Counted from the stretch's first letter, positions 8,679 through 18,869 are shown. The stretch: 64,000 nucleotides of DNA from Mesorhizobium intechi (GCF_002879535.1 NZ_PNOT02000006.1:1-64000); one strand, 5' to 3'. The notes: generated by a model from the letters alone, not told the origin. Translations and numbers: made by a program.

Positions 8679-9743
8679 TCAGCCGAATTTCGGATCGAGG
8701 CTGCCCGATTTATAGCGCTTGGCCATTTCCGAGACCGGCAGCGGCTTGATCTTCGGTGCGTTGCCGGCGGTGCCGAACTGCTCGAAGCGCTCCTTGCAGA
8801 GCTTGCGCATCGCGGCCATTGCCGGCGTCAGATATTTGCGCGGATCGAACTCGCTCGGGTTTTCGGTCAGTACCTTGCGGATCGCGCCGGTCAGCGCCAT
8901 GCGGTTGTCGGTGTCGATGTTGATCTTGCGCACGCCATGCTTGATGCCGCGCTGGATCTCCTCCACCGGCACGCCCCAGGTTGGCTTCATCTGGCCGCCA
9001 TATTTGTTGATGATCTCCTGCAGGTCCTCCGGCACCGAGGACGAACCGTGCATGACCAGATGCATGTTCGGCAGCCGGCGATGGATCTCCTCGATGACGT
9101 TCATCGCCAGCACCGCGCCGTCCGGCTTGCGCGAGAATTTGTAGGCGCCGTGGCTGGTGCCCATCGCCACCGCCAGCGCATCGACATGGGTGTCGCGCAC
9201 GAATTGTTCGGCCTGCACCGGATCGGTGAGCAATTGGTCGTGGCTGATCGCGCCTTCGACGCCGTGGCCGTCTTCCTGCTCGCCGCCACCGCTCTCCAGC
9301 GATCCCAGCACGCCGATCTCGCCTTCGACCGACACGCCGCCCCAATGCGCCATGTCGACGACGCGCTTGGTGATGCCGGAATTATAGGCGTAGTCGGCCG
9401 GCGACTTGCCGTCTTCCTTGAGCGAACCGTCCATCATCACCGAGGTGAAGCCGTACTGGATCGCGGTGACGCAGGTGGCTTCGTTGTTGCCGTGGTCGAG
9501 ATGCATGCAGACCGGGATGTCGGGATGGATCTCGACCAGCGCGTCGATCAGCTTGGCCAACACCACGTCATTGGCATAGGCACGCGCCCCGCGGCTTGCC
9601 TGCAGGATGACAGGCGATTTGGTCTCTTCCGCCGCCTCCATGATAGCGAGGCCCTGTTCCATGTTGTTCATGTTGAAGGCCGGCACGCCATAGCCGTATT
9701 CGGCTGCGTGATCGAGCAATTGTCTCAGTGTGATGCGAGCCAA
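8679..9743 (-). CDS. fba: class II fructose-bisphosphate aldolase
   Basis: This 354-residue zinc aldolase interconverts fructose 1,6-bisphosphate with dihydroxyacetone phosphate plus glyceraldehyde 3-phosphate. The zinc-site motif MHLDHGNN is near residue 80, with further ligands in VEGEIGVLG and VMHGSSSVP, and the phosphate-binding NIDTDNRMA near residue 285. The proposed start is TTG, giving M-A-R-I-T-L-R-Q, which matches the usual N-terminus of alphaproteobacterial Fba. GGGAGA lies 7 bases upstream of it. The gene is convergent to the ery genes and divergent from the DeoR gene. It would feed erythrose phosphate and triose products into gluconeogenesis. The sedoheptulose bisphosphate reaction is also possible. 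Confidence 0.92.
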   Translation of the reverse strand: MARITLRQLLDHAAEYGYGVPAFNMNNMEQGLAIMEAAEETKSPVILQASRGARAYANDVVLAKLIDALVEIHPDIPVCMHLDHGNNEATCVTAIQYGFTSVMMDGSLKEDGKSPADYAYNSGITKRVVDMAHWGGVSVEGEIGVLGSLESGGGEQEDGHGVEGAISHDQLLTDPVQAEQFVRDTHVDALAVAMGTSHGAYKFSRKPDGAVLAMNVIEEIHRRLPNMHLVMHGSSSVPEDLQEIINKYGGQMKPTWGVPVEEIQRGIKHGVRKINIDTDNRMALTGAIRKVLTENPSEFDPRKYLTPAMAAMRKLCKERFEQFGTAGNAPKIKPLPVSEMAKRYKSGSLDPKFG

Positions 9744-10015
9744 CGAATAGTCTCCCGTATCTGGTTTCAAACCTGGTGGTTGCGGACTGTCCGCGCATCG
9801 TCCAGCCCACGATGCTTCTGGCCGGATTTCCCCGCCACCGCAACCGTCACCGGCCGTCCCGCCAGCAATTCTTGTTACAGCGACGCGATCGGGGCAAGAG
9901 GAATATCCCAGTAAATTATCCCATTATCACAAATTGTTTGATACTTTTGCGACGATAGCTGTTATATCTTCGGCTCCATCAAAGAGCCACGCTTCGGCGT
10001 TTTCGGTCAGCGGTG
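9744..10015. promoter_or_regulatory. divergent control region between fba and the DeoR-type regulator
   Basis: This 272-base gap has no gene. Its right half (about 9895-9985) is clearly AT-rich against the GC-rich surroundings, as expected for promoters. An imperfect palindrome, ATCACAAATTGTTTGAT, lies at 9926-9942 and is a possible binding site for the adjacent DeoR-family regulator. No convincing -35/-10 pair was fixed by eye. Confidence 0.4.
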
Positions 10016-10786
10016 ATGAAGAGCGACATCCGGCGGCAAGGCATCATGGAGTTTCTGATGGACGCCGGTCAGGCCGGCGTCGACGATCTCGCCTTGCGCT
10101 TCGGCGTCTCGAAGATGACCGTGCATCGCGACCTCGACGAGCTCGAGGAAAGCGGTTTCCTGCGCAAGGTGCGCGGCGGCGCCTCGATCCAGCCGAGCAG
10201 CCTGTTCGAAAGCGATTTCCGCTACCGGCAGAAGCAGGCGACCGAGGAAAAGCAGCGTCTTGCCGCGGCCGCCGTGGCCATGATCGAACCTGGCCAGACG
10301 GTGATCATCGATGACGGCTCGACGGCGGGCGGCATAGCGCGCCATCTTGCCGATCTGCGGCCGCTGACGGTGATCTCCAACAATCTGGCCGTCATCCAGG
10401 AACTGGCCGGCGCCGGGGGGATCAACCTGATCGCGCTCGGCGGCCAGTACAGCAAGAAGTTCCACGGCTTCTTCGGCCTGCTGGCCGAGGCTTCGCTCAA
10501 GTCGCTGCGCGCCGACGTCGCTTTCCTGTCGTCTTCGGCCATCCATGGGGCTTCGGCCTTCCACCAAGATCAGGAGGTGGTGCAGGCCAAGCGGCTGATG
10601 ATGGTGGCGGCGACCCACAAATATCTGCTGGTCGATCACGGCAAGTTCGGCCGCACGGCGTTGCATTTCCTGACTGATCTCAGCGCATTCGACGCGGTGT
10701 TAACCGGCCGCGCGCCTGAGCCGGGCGTACGCGCGGTGCTGGATGCCGCCGGCGTTTCGCTGATGGTGATCGAAAAGGGATCATGA
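10016..10786 (+). CDS. DeoR/GlpR-family transcriptional regulator
   Basis: This 256-residue regulator has an N-terminal winged helix (residues about 3-57, including GVSKMTVHRDLDELEESGFLRKVRGG), which is the DeoR signature. A sugar-phosphate-sensing domain related to ribose-5-phosphate isomerase follows, with the typical DDGSTAGGIAR and VISNNL segments. It stands at the head of the tpi-rpiB pair and is divergent from fba. Rhizobial and Brucella erythritol loci carry a DeoR-type gene at the same place, so it probably senses a tetrulose or tetrose phosphate and represses this unit. A GTG lies one codon upstream of the chosen ATG. Confidence 0.88.
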   Translation: MKSDIRRQGIMEFLMDAGQAGVDDLALRFGVSKMTVHRDLDELEESGFLRKVRGGASIQPSSLFESDFRYRQKQATEEKQRLAAAAVAMIEPGQTVIIDDGSTAGGIARHLADLRPLTVISNNLAVIQELAGAGGINLIALGGQYSKKFHGFFGLLAEASLKSLRADVAFLSSSAIHGASAFHQDQEVVQAKRLMMVAATHKYLLVDHGKFGRTALHFLTDLSAFDAVLTGRAPEPGVRAVLDAAGVSLMVIEKGS

Positions 10787-10834
10787 GCCCGAAAATCGGC
10801 GGATCGTGATCAGCAAAGTTAAGGAGCAGTACGC

Positions 10835-11593
10835 GTGGTCTACTGGGTCGGTACAAGCTGGAAGATGAACAAAACGCTCGCCGAGGCACTGGATTTCGCG
10901 GAGCGCCTGGCCGGCTTCATCCCCCGTTTCGATGACCGCATCCAGCCCTTCGTCATACCGCCCTTCACGGCGGTGCGCGAGGTGAAACAGGCGCTGTCGT
11001 CGACACACATCAAGGTCGGTGCCCAGAATATGCATTGGGCCGACGCCGGCGCCTGGACCGGCGAGATCTCGCCGCTGATGCTGAGGGATTGCGGGCTCGA
11101 TCTGGTCGAACTCGGCCATAGCGAACGGCGCGAGCATTTTGGCGAGACCGATCGCACCGTTGGCCTGAAAACGGCGGCCGCCGTGACGCACGGGCTGATT
11201 CCACTGATCTGTGTCGGCGAGACGCTGGTCGAGCGCGAAAGCGGGCAGGCCCATGCCGTGCTGAGCGCTCAGGTCGAGGGCGCGCTGCAATTCCTTGAAG
11301 GCGAGGCGAAGGGCGCGAAAATCCTCTTCGCCTACGAGCCGGTCTGGGCGATCGGCGACAGGGGCATTCCGGCCAGCGCCGACTATGCCGACAAGCAGCA
11401 GGCCTTGATCAAGACAGTGGCCGGCGCCCTGCTGCCGTCGGTGCCGCCGGTGCTTTATGGCGGCAGCGTCAATCCCGGCAATGCCGCCGAGCTTGTTGGC
11501 CGGCCCAATATAGACGGCCTCTTCATCGGCCGCTCCGCCTGGCATGCGGACGGCTACATCGACATTCTCCGTCGCGCCTCGGCGGCGACCTGA
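10835..11593 (+). CDS. eryH: triosephosphate isomerase homologue, probable tetrulose-phosphate isomerase EryH
   Basis: This is a 252-residue TIM-family enzyme starting with GTG. The catalytic residues of triosephosphate isomerase are present: Lys in SWKMN (residue 10), His in LGHSERR and Glu in AYEPVWAIG. The phosphate loop YGGSVNPGN is also visible. In Brucella the second TpiA copy (TpiA2, EryH) isomerises tetrulose 4-phosphate rather than triose phosphate. Position between a DeoR regulator and RpiB matches that arrangement. True triosephosphate isomerase activity is possible; a housekeeping tpiA would be expected elsewhere in the genome. GGAG lies about 9 bases before the start. Confidence 0.82.
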   Translation: MVYWVGTSWKMNKTLAEALDFAERLAGFIPRFDDRIQPFVIPPFTAVREVKQALSSTHIKVGAQNMHWADAGAWTGEISPLMLRDCGLDLVELGHSERREHFGETDRTVGLKTAAAVTHGLIPLICVGETLVERESGQAHAVLSAQVEGALQFLEGEAKGAKILFAYEPVWAIGDRGIPASADYADKQQALIKTVAGALLPSVPPVLYGGSVNPGNAAELVGRPNIDGLFIGRSAWHADGYIDILRRASAAT

Positions 11594-11619
11594 AACCATC
11601 CGACTGAAAAGGGAAAAAC

Positions 11620-12063
11620 ATGAAAATAGCCATTGGAGCCGACAGCGCCGGCAAACCGCTGCTCGACGTCATCGCTGCACACCTTGCCACCAAATCCGGC
11701 CTGACGGTCAGCGATCTCAGCCAGGCCGGCTACTATGCCGACCTGTCGCAAAAACTCGCCCAGACCATCATCGACGGCGAGAACGATCGCGGTATCCTGT
11801 TCTGCGGCACCGGCATCGGCGTCTCGATCTCGGCCAACAAGGTGCCGGGCATCCGCGCCGCGCTCACCCACGACACCTATTCGGCCGAGCGCGCGGCGAA
11901 ATCCAACAACGCGCAGATCATCACCATGGGCGCCCGCGTCATCGGCCCCGAACTGGCCAAGGCGATCGTCGACACATGGCTTGCCTCCGAGTTCGACGAA
12001 CAAGGGCCTTCGGCCGGCAACGTCCAGGCGATCAACAGGCTCGACGCGGCGGCGAAACGCTAG
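11620..12063 (+). CDS. eryI: RpiB-family isomerase, probable EryI
   Basis: This 147-residue RpiB/LacAB-family isomerase should form an aldose phosphate, here most likely erythrose 4-phosphate from its ketose isomer. The catalytic Cys lies in [14 protein letters not shown] (residue 62), with a His in [10 protein letters not shown] (residue 84). The gene is 26 bases after the Tpi homologue. In Brucella the corresponding gene (RpiB2/EryI) makes the last step into the pentose phosphate pathway. The 3' end overlaps the convergent dhaL by 4 bases. Ribose-5-phosphate isomerase activity is a secondary possibility. Confidence 0.83.
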   Translation: MKIAIGADSAGKPLLDVIAAHLATKSGLTVSDLSQAGYYADLSQKLAQTIIDGENDRGILFCGTGIGVSISANKVPGIRAALTHDTYSAERAAKSNNAQIITMGARVIGPELAKAIVDTWLASEFDEQGPSAGNVQAINRLDAAAKR

Positions 12064-12695
12064 CTCAGGCTCTTGCGTATCGCGCCGATCACGGTGACGG
12101 CCGATGCCGCGCCCGGGTCAACATGCCCGAGCGATCGCTCGCCGAGCCGCGAGGAGCGGCCCTTGGCGGCGATCATGTCCCTGGTCGCTTCCGCCCCACG
12201 CTCGGCGGCGGCATGGGCCGCCTCGAGACACTGAGCCAAGGTCTTGCTGGCTACACTGGCCGCGGCGGCCGCTTCGGCCGCCGGTTGCCAGGCATCGACC
12301 ATCGTCTTCTCGCCCGGTTCGGCCTTGCCGCGATCCTTGATGCCTTGTGACATGGCCTGGAACAGGGCGGTGAAGTCCGCGTCCGCCAGCGTCGCCTTGC
12401 CCTTGACGGCGGCGCCGCCGCGCATGAAGGCCGTCGCATAGAGCGGGCCTGAGGACGCGCCGACGGCGTTGAGGAACGATTTCGCCGCCGTGTTGAGCAA
12501 CGCCGTCGGCTCGGTCGCCGCAAGGTCCAGCGAGGCCAGCGCATCGCGCACGGCATTGAAGCCGAGCGCCATGGCAATGCCGTGGTCGGCGTCGCCAATG
12601 ACGCCGTCGAGCTGGCAGAGCCGGTTCTTGTCGGCCTCGATCGCCACCGCGATCGTATCGAACATTCTTTTCAGGTCGGCGGTGTTGATGGTCAC
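12060..12695 (-). CDS. dhaL: dihydroxyacetone kinase-type subunit DhaL
   Basis: This 211-residue DhaL-family protein binds ADP/ATP through two magnesium ions held by the Asp-rich loop VIGDADHG (residues 32-39). SSGPLY near residue 82 and GEKTM near residue 129 match the family's nucleotide-binding segments. It is the phosphoryl-donor half of the kinase, with DhaK encoded 15 bases upstream. No DhaM/PTS subunit is seen, so the pair could be ATP-dependent, or the phosphoryl donor may be encoded elsewhere. Next to tetrose isomerases the natural substrate may be erythrulose, as described for DerK/LerK-type kinases in Mycobacterium, instead of dihydroxyacetone. Confidence 0.88.
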   Translation of the reverse strand: MTINTADLKRMFDTIAVAIEADKNRLCQLDGVIGDADHGIAMALGFNAVRDALASLDLAATEPTALLNTAAKSFLNAVGASSGPLYATAFMRGGAAVKGKATLADADFTALFQAMSQGIKDRGKAEPGEKTMVDAWQPAAEAAAAASVASKTLAQCLEAAHAAAERGAEATRDMIAAKGRSSRLGERSLGHVDPGAASAVTVIGAIRKSLS

Positions 12696-12710
12696 GGGAA
12701 CGCTCTTTCG

Positions 12711-13718
12711 TCAGCCGGCACGGAACATGGCGCAGTCGCAGGGATGGTCGAGCATGGTCTGCAATTCCTCGTCGAGATGAAAAAGCGTCACCGAGGCACC
12801 GGCCATTTCCAGTGACGTGCAGTAATTGCCGACCCAGCTTGCGTGGATGAAAACGCCGATCTCGTCGAGCCGCTGCTTGACCCGCCGGTTCATGATGTAG
12901 AGCTCCATCAGCGGCGTCGAGCCGAGCGAGTTGACCAGCACCGCAACCTTGTCGCCACGCTTCGGCGCCATCTCGGCGAAAATCTTGTCCAGCATCTCGT
13001 CGGTGATCGCGTCGGCGGTCCCGAGCTTGCCGCGGGCGATGCCAGGTTCGCCATGGATGCCCATGCCGATCTCCATTTCGTCCGCGCCGATCTCGAAATT
13101 CGGTCGCCTTGTCTGCGGCAGCGAGCAAGGCGACAGCGCCACGCCCATGGTGAAGGTGTGGTCGTTGGCCTTCCGGGCGATGCGCTCCACCGCGTCCAGG
13201 GAGAGCATCCGATCGCAGGCCGCACCGGCCGCCTTGAAGATGAAGAAATTGCCGGCGACGCCACGCCGCTTCTGCCGCTGGTCGCGCGGCGCCGACGCGA
13301 CGTCGTCGGTGGTCAGCACCGTGCGCACCTCGATGTCGTCCATCGCAGCCATCTCGGCCGCCATGTCGAAATTCATCACGTCGCCGGCGTAGTTGCCATA
13401 CATGAACAAGACACCGGCGCCGCAGCTGACCGCCTTGGCGCATTCGAGGATCGGATCGGGGGGCGGCGAGGCAAAGACGTTGCCGATGGCCGCCGCATCC
13501 GCCAGTCCCTTGCCGACAAAGCCGAGAAAGGTCGGCTCATGGCCTGAACCGCCACCGATCACCAGCCCGACCTTGCCGGGCCGTGGCCCGTCGCGGGCGA
13601 TGATCGAGCGCGGGCTGCCGTCCGCGCTCCTGAGGTGGCGAGGATGCGCGGCGAGGATCCCTTCGAGCATTTCGTCGACGGCGCGGTTGCCGTCATTGAT
13701 GATCTTCTTGGTCTGCAC
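12711..13718 (-). CDS. dhaK: dihydroxyacetone kinase-type subunit DhaK
   Basis: This 335-residue substrate-binding half of a DhaK-type kinase has GGGSGHEP near residue 55. The His that forms the covalent hemiaminal with the ketose is in GMGIHGEPG (about residue 222). An upstream ATG at 13724 directly abuts the GGGAGG ribosome site, so the in-frame GTG two codons later, 6 bases from that site, is the better start. DhaL follows after 15 bases. The unit lies downstream of ribH2 in the same direction, with a 75-base gap holding a small palindrome. The real substrate may be a tetrulose, given the neighbouring ery-type isomerases. Confidence 0.88.
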   Translation of the reverse strand: MQTKKIINDGNRAVDEMLEGILAAHPRHLRSADGSPRSIIARDGPRPGKVGLVIGGGSGHEPTFLGFVGKGLADAAAIGNVFASPPPDPILECAKAVSCGAGVLFMYGNYAGDVMNFDMAAEMAAMDDIEVRTVLTTDDVASAPRDQRQKRRGVAGNFFIFKAAGAACDRMLSLDAVERIARKANDHTFTMGVALSPCSLPQTRRPNFEIGADEMEIGMGIHGEPGIARGKLGTADAITDEMLDKIFAEMAPKRGDKVAVLVNSLGSTPLMELYIMNRRVKQRLDEIGVFIHASWVGNYCTSLEMAGASVTLFHLDEELQTMLDHPCDCAMFRAG

Positions 13719-13737
13719 CGGCATCCTCCCAAACTCC

Positions 13738-13753
13738 GTATTTTCGCAAATAC
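13738..13753. promoter_or_regulatory. palindrome upstream of dhaK, possible operator
   Basis: GTATTTTCGCAAATAC is a perfect 6-base inverted repeat around TCGC, 20 bases before the dhaK start. It is AT-rich in a GC-rich setting and sits where a repressor site would lie. No obvious second copy was found in the ery region by eye, so the assignment is weak. Confidence 0.35.
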
Positions 13754-13793
13754 TACCGGGTGTTACCGCGATTTCCACCCGGCCGGGAAGATT

Positions 13794-14489
<696 letters not shown>

Positions 14490-14593
14490 TTAACGGCCTT
14501 GTATGGAGGGACGGGAGCGCTGATGTCAATCGCGCGACGACCAGTGGCTAGTTACGTTCTGTCAACTGGAACAATTTGCGTGAGCGAGCCGCT

Positions 14594-15769
14594 CTATCGC
14601 GTGCGCCACGCCGCCGCCGCTGCGGCAACCAGCATCAGCAACGCCGCAACGATCGCGCAGACGGCAAAGCCGAAGCTCGAATAGATCGGCCCGAAGCCGG
14701 TGGTGCCGATAAAGACCGCGAGATAGGTCACCGCGCTGTTAAGGCCCATGATCGTGCCGCGCCGTGAGGGATCGAGCGCCGACAGGCGCATCACCAGGAC
14801 ATTCAATCCGAAATGATTGGCAAGCCCCCAGATAGCTACCATGGCGAGCGTCAGGCCGAAACTGTTGCTCGTCGCGGCAATGGCGACATAGACGGCGGCG
14901 ACAAGAAGATAGGCGAACGGCATGACGCGGCGGGCTCCCAGGCGATCGATCACGCCGTCGAGGAAGGCCGCCGTGCCGAAACCGATGCCGTAGGCGAGCG
15001 CGGCCCAGCCATTGGCGCTCACCGGCTTGCCCAGTCCGCTGTGCAGGTGGTCGCCGAGATAGCCGTAGACACCGTAGAAGGCGGTCATGAAGGCCGCGCA
15101 GGCGACGAGAAGCGGCACAATGCCGGGAATGCCGAGCGCCGCCAGCGGTGTCGGCGCCGGGCCGTTCTTCCTGATGTCGCTCAGCGACGTCATGGTGAGG
15201 CTGGCCAGCGCCAGCATTGCCAGCACCGCGACGGCGGCGAAGACGGCGCGCCAATGCACGAGGTCGGCGAGCACGGCCGAGAGCGAAACGCCGGCCACCA
15301 TGCTGAGCGTCCATCCGGTCAGCACGACGCCGATGGTTCCGCTTTCGCGGCCGGGCGGCGCGATCGCCGCCGAGCTCGCATAGATCGCCGGCATGGCGAC
15401 GCCGGCGGCTATACCGGCGACGAGCTGGGCTGCGATCAGCATGATCAGTGTCGGTGCGGCCGCGCTCGCGACGAGAGCTATGGCCAGCAACAGCAATGCC
15501 GCTTGCAGCATCCGGCGAGCGCCGAGCCGGTCTATATAACGGGCCAGGAACAGGGCGCTCGCCGAGGTCCCGAGGCCAAAAGCGGCCGCCGCGACCATGA
15601 CGGTCGGGACGCTCCTTGAGAAGGACGATGCCACGGCCGGGGCTATGGGCCCCAGGACCAGCGAATTCGAGCCGATCACGGCGATGCAGCCGGTCAACAG
15701 ATAGGCGAGGGCCGGGATCGGCGGCCTGGCATCGGCTGGCAGGGCGGTGGCTTGATTGCTGTTCGACAT
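14594..15769 (-). CDS. MFS transporter, probable drug or metabolite exporter
   Basis: This is a 391-residue inner-membrane protein with about 12 hydrophobic segments, of the major facilitator superfamily. The loop after the second helix carries DRLGARRMLQ, matching the MFS motif GxLaDrxGrrxxl, and a similar DRLGARRVMP follows in the second half, showing the internal repeat. It resembles arabinose/purine-efflux-like (AraJ/NepI) exporters in layout, but the substrate cannot be read from sequence. The gene is divergent from an Lrp-type regulator with 48 bases between the chosen starts, a common arrangement for a regulator and the exporter it controls. Confidence 0.85.
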   Translation of the reverse strand: MSNSNQATALPADARPPIPALAYLLTGCIAVIGSNSLVLGPIAPAVASSFSRSVPTVMVAAAAFGLGTSASALFLARYIDRLGARRMLQAALLLLAIALVASAAAPTLIMLIAAQLVAGIAAGVAMPAIYASSAAIAPPGRESGTIGVVLTGWTLSMVAGVSLSAVLADLVHWRAVFAAVAVLAMLALASLTMTSLSDIRKNGPAPTPLAALGIPGIVPLLVACAAFMTAFYGVYGYLGDHLHSGLGKPVSANGWAALAYGIGFGTAAFLDGVIDRLGARRVMPFAYLLVAAVYVAIAATSNSFGLTLAMVAIWGLANHFGLNVLVMRLSALDPSRRGTIMGLNSAVTYLAVFIGTTGFGPIYSSFGFAVCAIVAALLMLVAAAAAAWRTR

Positions 15770-15817
15770 ATCACCATAATGGCCGAATTGAATTCCGTGG
15801 CAATCAGGATTGTCGAC

Positions 15818-16357
15818 ATGGATGAAGAAACAGATGGCATTCTGCGGAACACGCCAGCATCTCGCGCCGTCGATGCAATTGACCGAAAAATATTAGGCGT
15901 TCTCGTCGACGATGCCACGGTCAGCTACGCCGAACTTGGCGAGCGGGTCGGGCTTTCGCCGCCAGCCGCGCATGAACGGGTCAAACGTCTTCGGCGCAGC
16001 GGCGCTATTCGCGGCACGGCAGCGATCATCGACCCCAAGGCGGTGAAGAAGCCGCTGCTCGCCTTCGTGCATATCGACACCAGGGGCTGGGGCAAGACCC
16101 CTGAGCTGATGGCGGTTTCGCAGTATCCGGAGGTCGAGGAGATCCACACCGTCGCCGGCGACACCTGCATGTTGCTGAAGGTCCGCACCGAAGACACGAG
16201 GGCGCTGGAAGGCCTGCTTGCTCGCCTCTACGAAACGCCAGGCGTCACCTCGACGCGCAGCTATGTGGTGCTGTCGACCTATCTCGAGCGGCCGGTGCAG
16301 CCCGGCATCACCGACCAGTGGCCGACGCCGGGGCACATGAGCAAGCCGTTGTACTAG
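15818..16357 (+). CDS. Lrp/AsnC-family transcriptional regulator
   Basis: This 179-residue protein has an N-terminal helix-turn-helix (AIDRKILGVLVDDATVSYAE, then the recognition helix LSPPAAHERVKRL). A C-terminal RAM-type ligand domain follows (VEEIHTVAGDTCMLLKVRTED), as in Lrp/AsnC proteins. The chosen ATG has AGGA 9 bases upstream. Earlier in-frame ATGs at 15752 and 15779 would overlap or crowd the divergent MFS start. It probably controls the MFS exporter in response to an amino acid, as in LysE/LeuE-type systems. The effector is unknown. Confidence 0.88.
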   Translation: MDEETDGILRNTPASRAVDAIDRKILGVLVDDATVSYAELGERVGLSPPAAHERVKRLRRSGAIRGTAAIIDPKAVKKPLLAFVHIDTRGWGKTPELMAVSQYPEVEEIHTVAGDTCMLLKVRTEDTRALEGLLARLYETPGVTSTRSYVVLSTYLERPVQPGITDQWPTPGHMSKPLY

Positions 16358-16369
16358 CGGGCATGGGCG

Positions 16370-17464
16370 CTATGCCCGCTCGGGGAACATTGCCTTCAGG
16401 CCCTCGCGCGAGGCCTTGGCGACGCCGCGTTCGGTGATCAGCCCGGTCACCAGCCGCGCAGGGGTCACGTCGAAGGCCGGATTTGCGGCCGGCGTCGCTA
16501 CGGGCGAGATGCGCACCTGGGCGATCTCGCCGCTGGCGGTCTTGCCCCAGACAAGCGAGACCTCGTCGGCCGAGCGCTGCTCGATCGGAATCTCCTCGAG
16601 TCCGTCGTGCACCGTCCAGTCGATTGTCGGCGAGGGCAGCGCGACATAGAACGGCACGTCATTATCGGCGGCCGCGAGCGCCTTCAGATAGGTGCCGATC
16701 TTGTTGCAGACATCGCCGTCGGCGGTGGTCCGGTCGGTGCCGACGATGACCATGTCGATCGCGCCGCGCTGCATCAGATGGCCGCCGGCATTGTCGACGA
16801 TCAGCGTGTGCGGCACGCCGTGGCCGGCCATCTCCCAGGCGGTGAGCTGGGCGCCCTGGTTGCGCGGCCGCGTTTCGTCGACATAGACATGGACAGGGAT
16901 GCCGGCTTCGGTTGCCAGATAGATCGGCGCGGTGGCGGTACCGTAGTCGACGGTCGCCAGCCAGCCGGCATTGCAATGGGTGAGGATATTGACCGTCTCG
17001 CCCAGCTGCTTGCGTGCCCCGATCGCCTTGATGATCGCAAGTCCGTTCTCGCCAATGGCGCGGTTCAGCCCGACATCCTCGTCGGCGATCTCGGCGGCGC
17101 GCCGATAGGCGGCCGCGGCGCGTCGTTCCGTCGGCAGCGGCTTGAGGAAGCGCCGCATCTCGTCCAGCGCCCAGCGCAGATTGATCGCCGTCGGGCGCGT
17201 CTCGTGCAGCGTCTCCCACACGGCGTCGAGCGCTGCGTCGGACGGATCATCGGCCATCTGCATGGCGACGCCGTAGGCCGCGGTGACGCCGATCAGCGGC
17301 GCGCCGCGCACCCACATGTCGCGGATGGCGGTGGCAATTCCGGCAACCGTGCCGATCGTTTCGATGCGGAAATCATGCGGCAGCCAGCGCTGGTCGATGA
17401 TCTCGACCGAACGCCCGTCATTGCTCAGCCAGATAGTGCGGTAGTGGCGGTCGCCGACGTTCAA
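16370..17464 (-). CDS. mtnA: S-methyl-5-thioribose-1-phosphate isomerase
   Basis: This 364-residue isomerase of the methionine salvage route converts methylthioribose 1-phosphate to methylthioribulose 1-phosphate. The catalytic Cys is in [10 protein letters not shown] (residue 164) and the Asp in [11 protein letters not shown] (residue 244). The start codon is TTG; it yields [12 protein letters not shown], which fits the family N-terminus, and it overlaps the mtnK stop codon in the 4-base TTGA. Translation is therefore probably coupled to mtnK. The homologous eIF2B-like subunits lack this pair of catalytic residues. Confidence 0.95.
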   Translation of the reverse strand: MNVGDRHYRTIWLSNDGRSVEIIDQRWLPHDFRIETIGTVAGIATAIRDMWVRGAPLIGVTAAYGVAMQMADDPSDAALDAVWETLHETRPTAINLRWALDEMRRFLKPLPTERRAAAAYRRAAEIADEDVGLNRAIGENGLAIIKAIGARKQLGETVNILTHCNAGWLATVDYGTATAPIYLATEAGIPVHVYVDETRPRNQGAQLTAWEMAGHGVPHTLIVDNAGGHLMQRGAIDMVIVGTDRTTADGDVCNKIGTYLKALAAADNDVPFYVALPSPTIDWTVHDGLEEIPIEQRSADEVSLVWGKTASGEIAQVRISPVATPAANPAFDVTPARLVTGLITERGVAKASREGLKAMFPERA

Positions 17465-18732
17465 ATGCTGCTCTCCTGTTCGATCAGCGCGGCCAGCGTG
17501 TTGACCTCGTCGATGCTGTGTATCTGGCGCCGGTTGACGGCGATGTGACGGCCGAACTTCAACGCCCTTGCCTCACAACTGGCGCGAAGCTCTTCATCGG
17601 CAATGGTCTCGAAATCGGCATTGTGGGCGAGGCCGAGGATGCGCCTGTGCACCTCGATGCCGGCAAAGCCGAGCAGGTCGGTCCAGATCTGGTGCAACAC
17701 ATGGTCGAGCGCCTGTTCGGCACCCAGCCTGTCGCCCTGATCCTCGAATAGACTTTTCTGGTAGAGCATGCCGGTGCGCTCGGTGCGCCACAGATGCGAG
17801 AATTCGGCGCGGAACACCGCCCATGTCTCTGCGGTAACCCCGAGCAGGTAGGCGCGCATGGCATCGCGCTTGCCCTTCTCCTCATGTCCGCGCTGCGAGA
17901 AGAAGGACATCCAGAAATTGGCGAGCAGCATGCCGACATCGAAGGCCATCGGGCCGTAGAAGGCGAACTCCGGGTCGATCATTCGGGTCTCCTGGTCGGT
18001 GACCATGATCGAGCCGGAATGCAGATCGCCATGCAGCAATGTCTCGGCATTGGCGGCGAAAATGTGCTTCAGCCGCTGCGCCTCGACCTTGAGGTCGCGA
18101 TCGGCGCGCAGTTCGGCAACAACGCCGTCGAGCTGCGGCGTATGCCGGTTCATCTTGGCGTCGAAATAGGGATCGGAGAACACCAGGTTCTCGGTGATGT
18201 CGCAGAGCTCGATATTGTCGGCGAACAGCGCCAGATCGGCCTTTCGATCCTTGGGCACCATCGACAGGTCGGAGCCACGAAACAGCGTGCGGGCCATGAA
18301 CAGGCCGATATCCCTGGCAATGTTCGCAAGCTGGCGTCCGTCGATAAGGGCATGCCTGAGAATGACGTGTGGCGGCGCCAGATACTCCATGATGATCAGC
18401 GCCTGGCCTTCGTCGAAATGATAGATCGCCGGCACCGAGCCCGGCGCGCGCGCCTCTTGCCTTGTCAGCGCGTGATACTCGAAGAAGGAACGTTTCAGCG
18501 GCAGCGGCCAGCTGTCGCCGACCAGGCGGACATAGGGCAGGGCCTGCTTGACCACGGCCGCGCCACCGGCGCCCTCCACGATGAAGACGAGGTTGAGATT
18601 GCCGTCGCCGACCTCGCGAACTTTCCACTGTGTCGTGTCCCTGCCGATCTTGGCGCACAGCGCCGCGTTCGTGCCGAGGCGCCTTGCAAGCGTCTCCACC
18701 GACAGTGCTTCGAACGGCAATTTCCCGGTCAT
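17461..18732 (-). CDS. mtnK: S-methyl-5-thioribose kinase
   Basis: This 423-residue kinase has the aminoglycoside-phosphotransferase/choline-kinase fold and phosphorylates methylthioribose with [16 protein letters not shown] near residue 235 is the catalytic loop (HGDLH), and [15 protein letters not shown] is the metal-binding segment. Length equals that of typical MtnK. The ATG has GGGAGGG 6-7 bases upstream; an apparent longer frame to 18828 would run through the promoter region. It is divergent from a ribose-type ABC importer, suggesting that methylthioribose is taken up from outside and salvaged. Confidence 0.95.
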   Translation of the reverse strand: MTGKLPFEALSVETLARRLGTNAALCAKIGRDTTQWKVREVGDGNLNLVFIVEGAGGAAVVKQALPYVRLVGDSWPLPLKRSFFEYHALTRQEARAPGSVPAIYHFDEGQALIIMEYLAPPHVILRHALIDGRQLANIARDIGLFMARTLFRGSDLSMVPKDRKADLALFADNIELCDITENLVFSDPYFDAKMNRHTPQLDGVVAELRADRDLKVEAQRLKHIFAANAETLLHGDLHSGSIMVTDQETRMIDPEFAFYGPMAFDVGMLLANFWMSFFSQRGHEEKGKRDAMRAYLLGVTAETWAVFRAEFSHLWRTERTGMLYQKSLFEDQGDRLGAEQALDHVLHQIWTDLLGFAGIEVHRRILGLAHNADFETIADEELRASCEARALKFGRHIAVNRRQIHSIDEVNTLAALIEQESSI

Positions 18733-18787
18733 TCGTATCCCTCCCGCCTGTGCGCTCCGATCATAAGGGAGCCTTGACGGCGGGGCC

Positions 18788-18850
18788 AAGCTAGGAAGCG
18801 ATCTGGCAATTGTCAATCGTGTTGACAATTGCCGATGTTGCCCATAGCGT
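18788..18850. promoter_or_regulatory. divergent promoters sharing a perfect inverted repeat between mtnK and the ABC genes
   Basis: GGCAATTGTCAA at 18805-18816 and TTGACAATTGCC at 18822-18833 are perfect 12-base inverted arms around TCGTG. Each arm contains a consensus -35 box TTGACA facing outward. At 17 bases from each there is a plausible -10: TAGCGT at 18845-18850 for the ABC genes and TAGCTT (minus strand, 18793-18788) for mtnK. A single dimeric regulator at the repeat would control both directions together. Its gene is not adjacent. Confidence 0.7.
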
Positions 18851-18869
18851 CGTGGTCAGGGAGGAACGC

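Noticed and set aside
8679-9770. Longer start for fba (TTG at 9770)
   Set aside because: The TTG at 9743 has a ribosome site 7 bases upstream and gives the conserved N-terminus. The longer form has neither.
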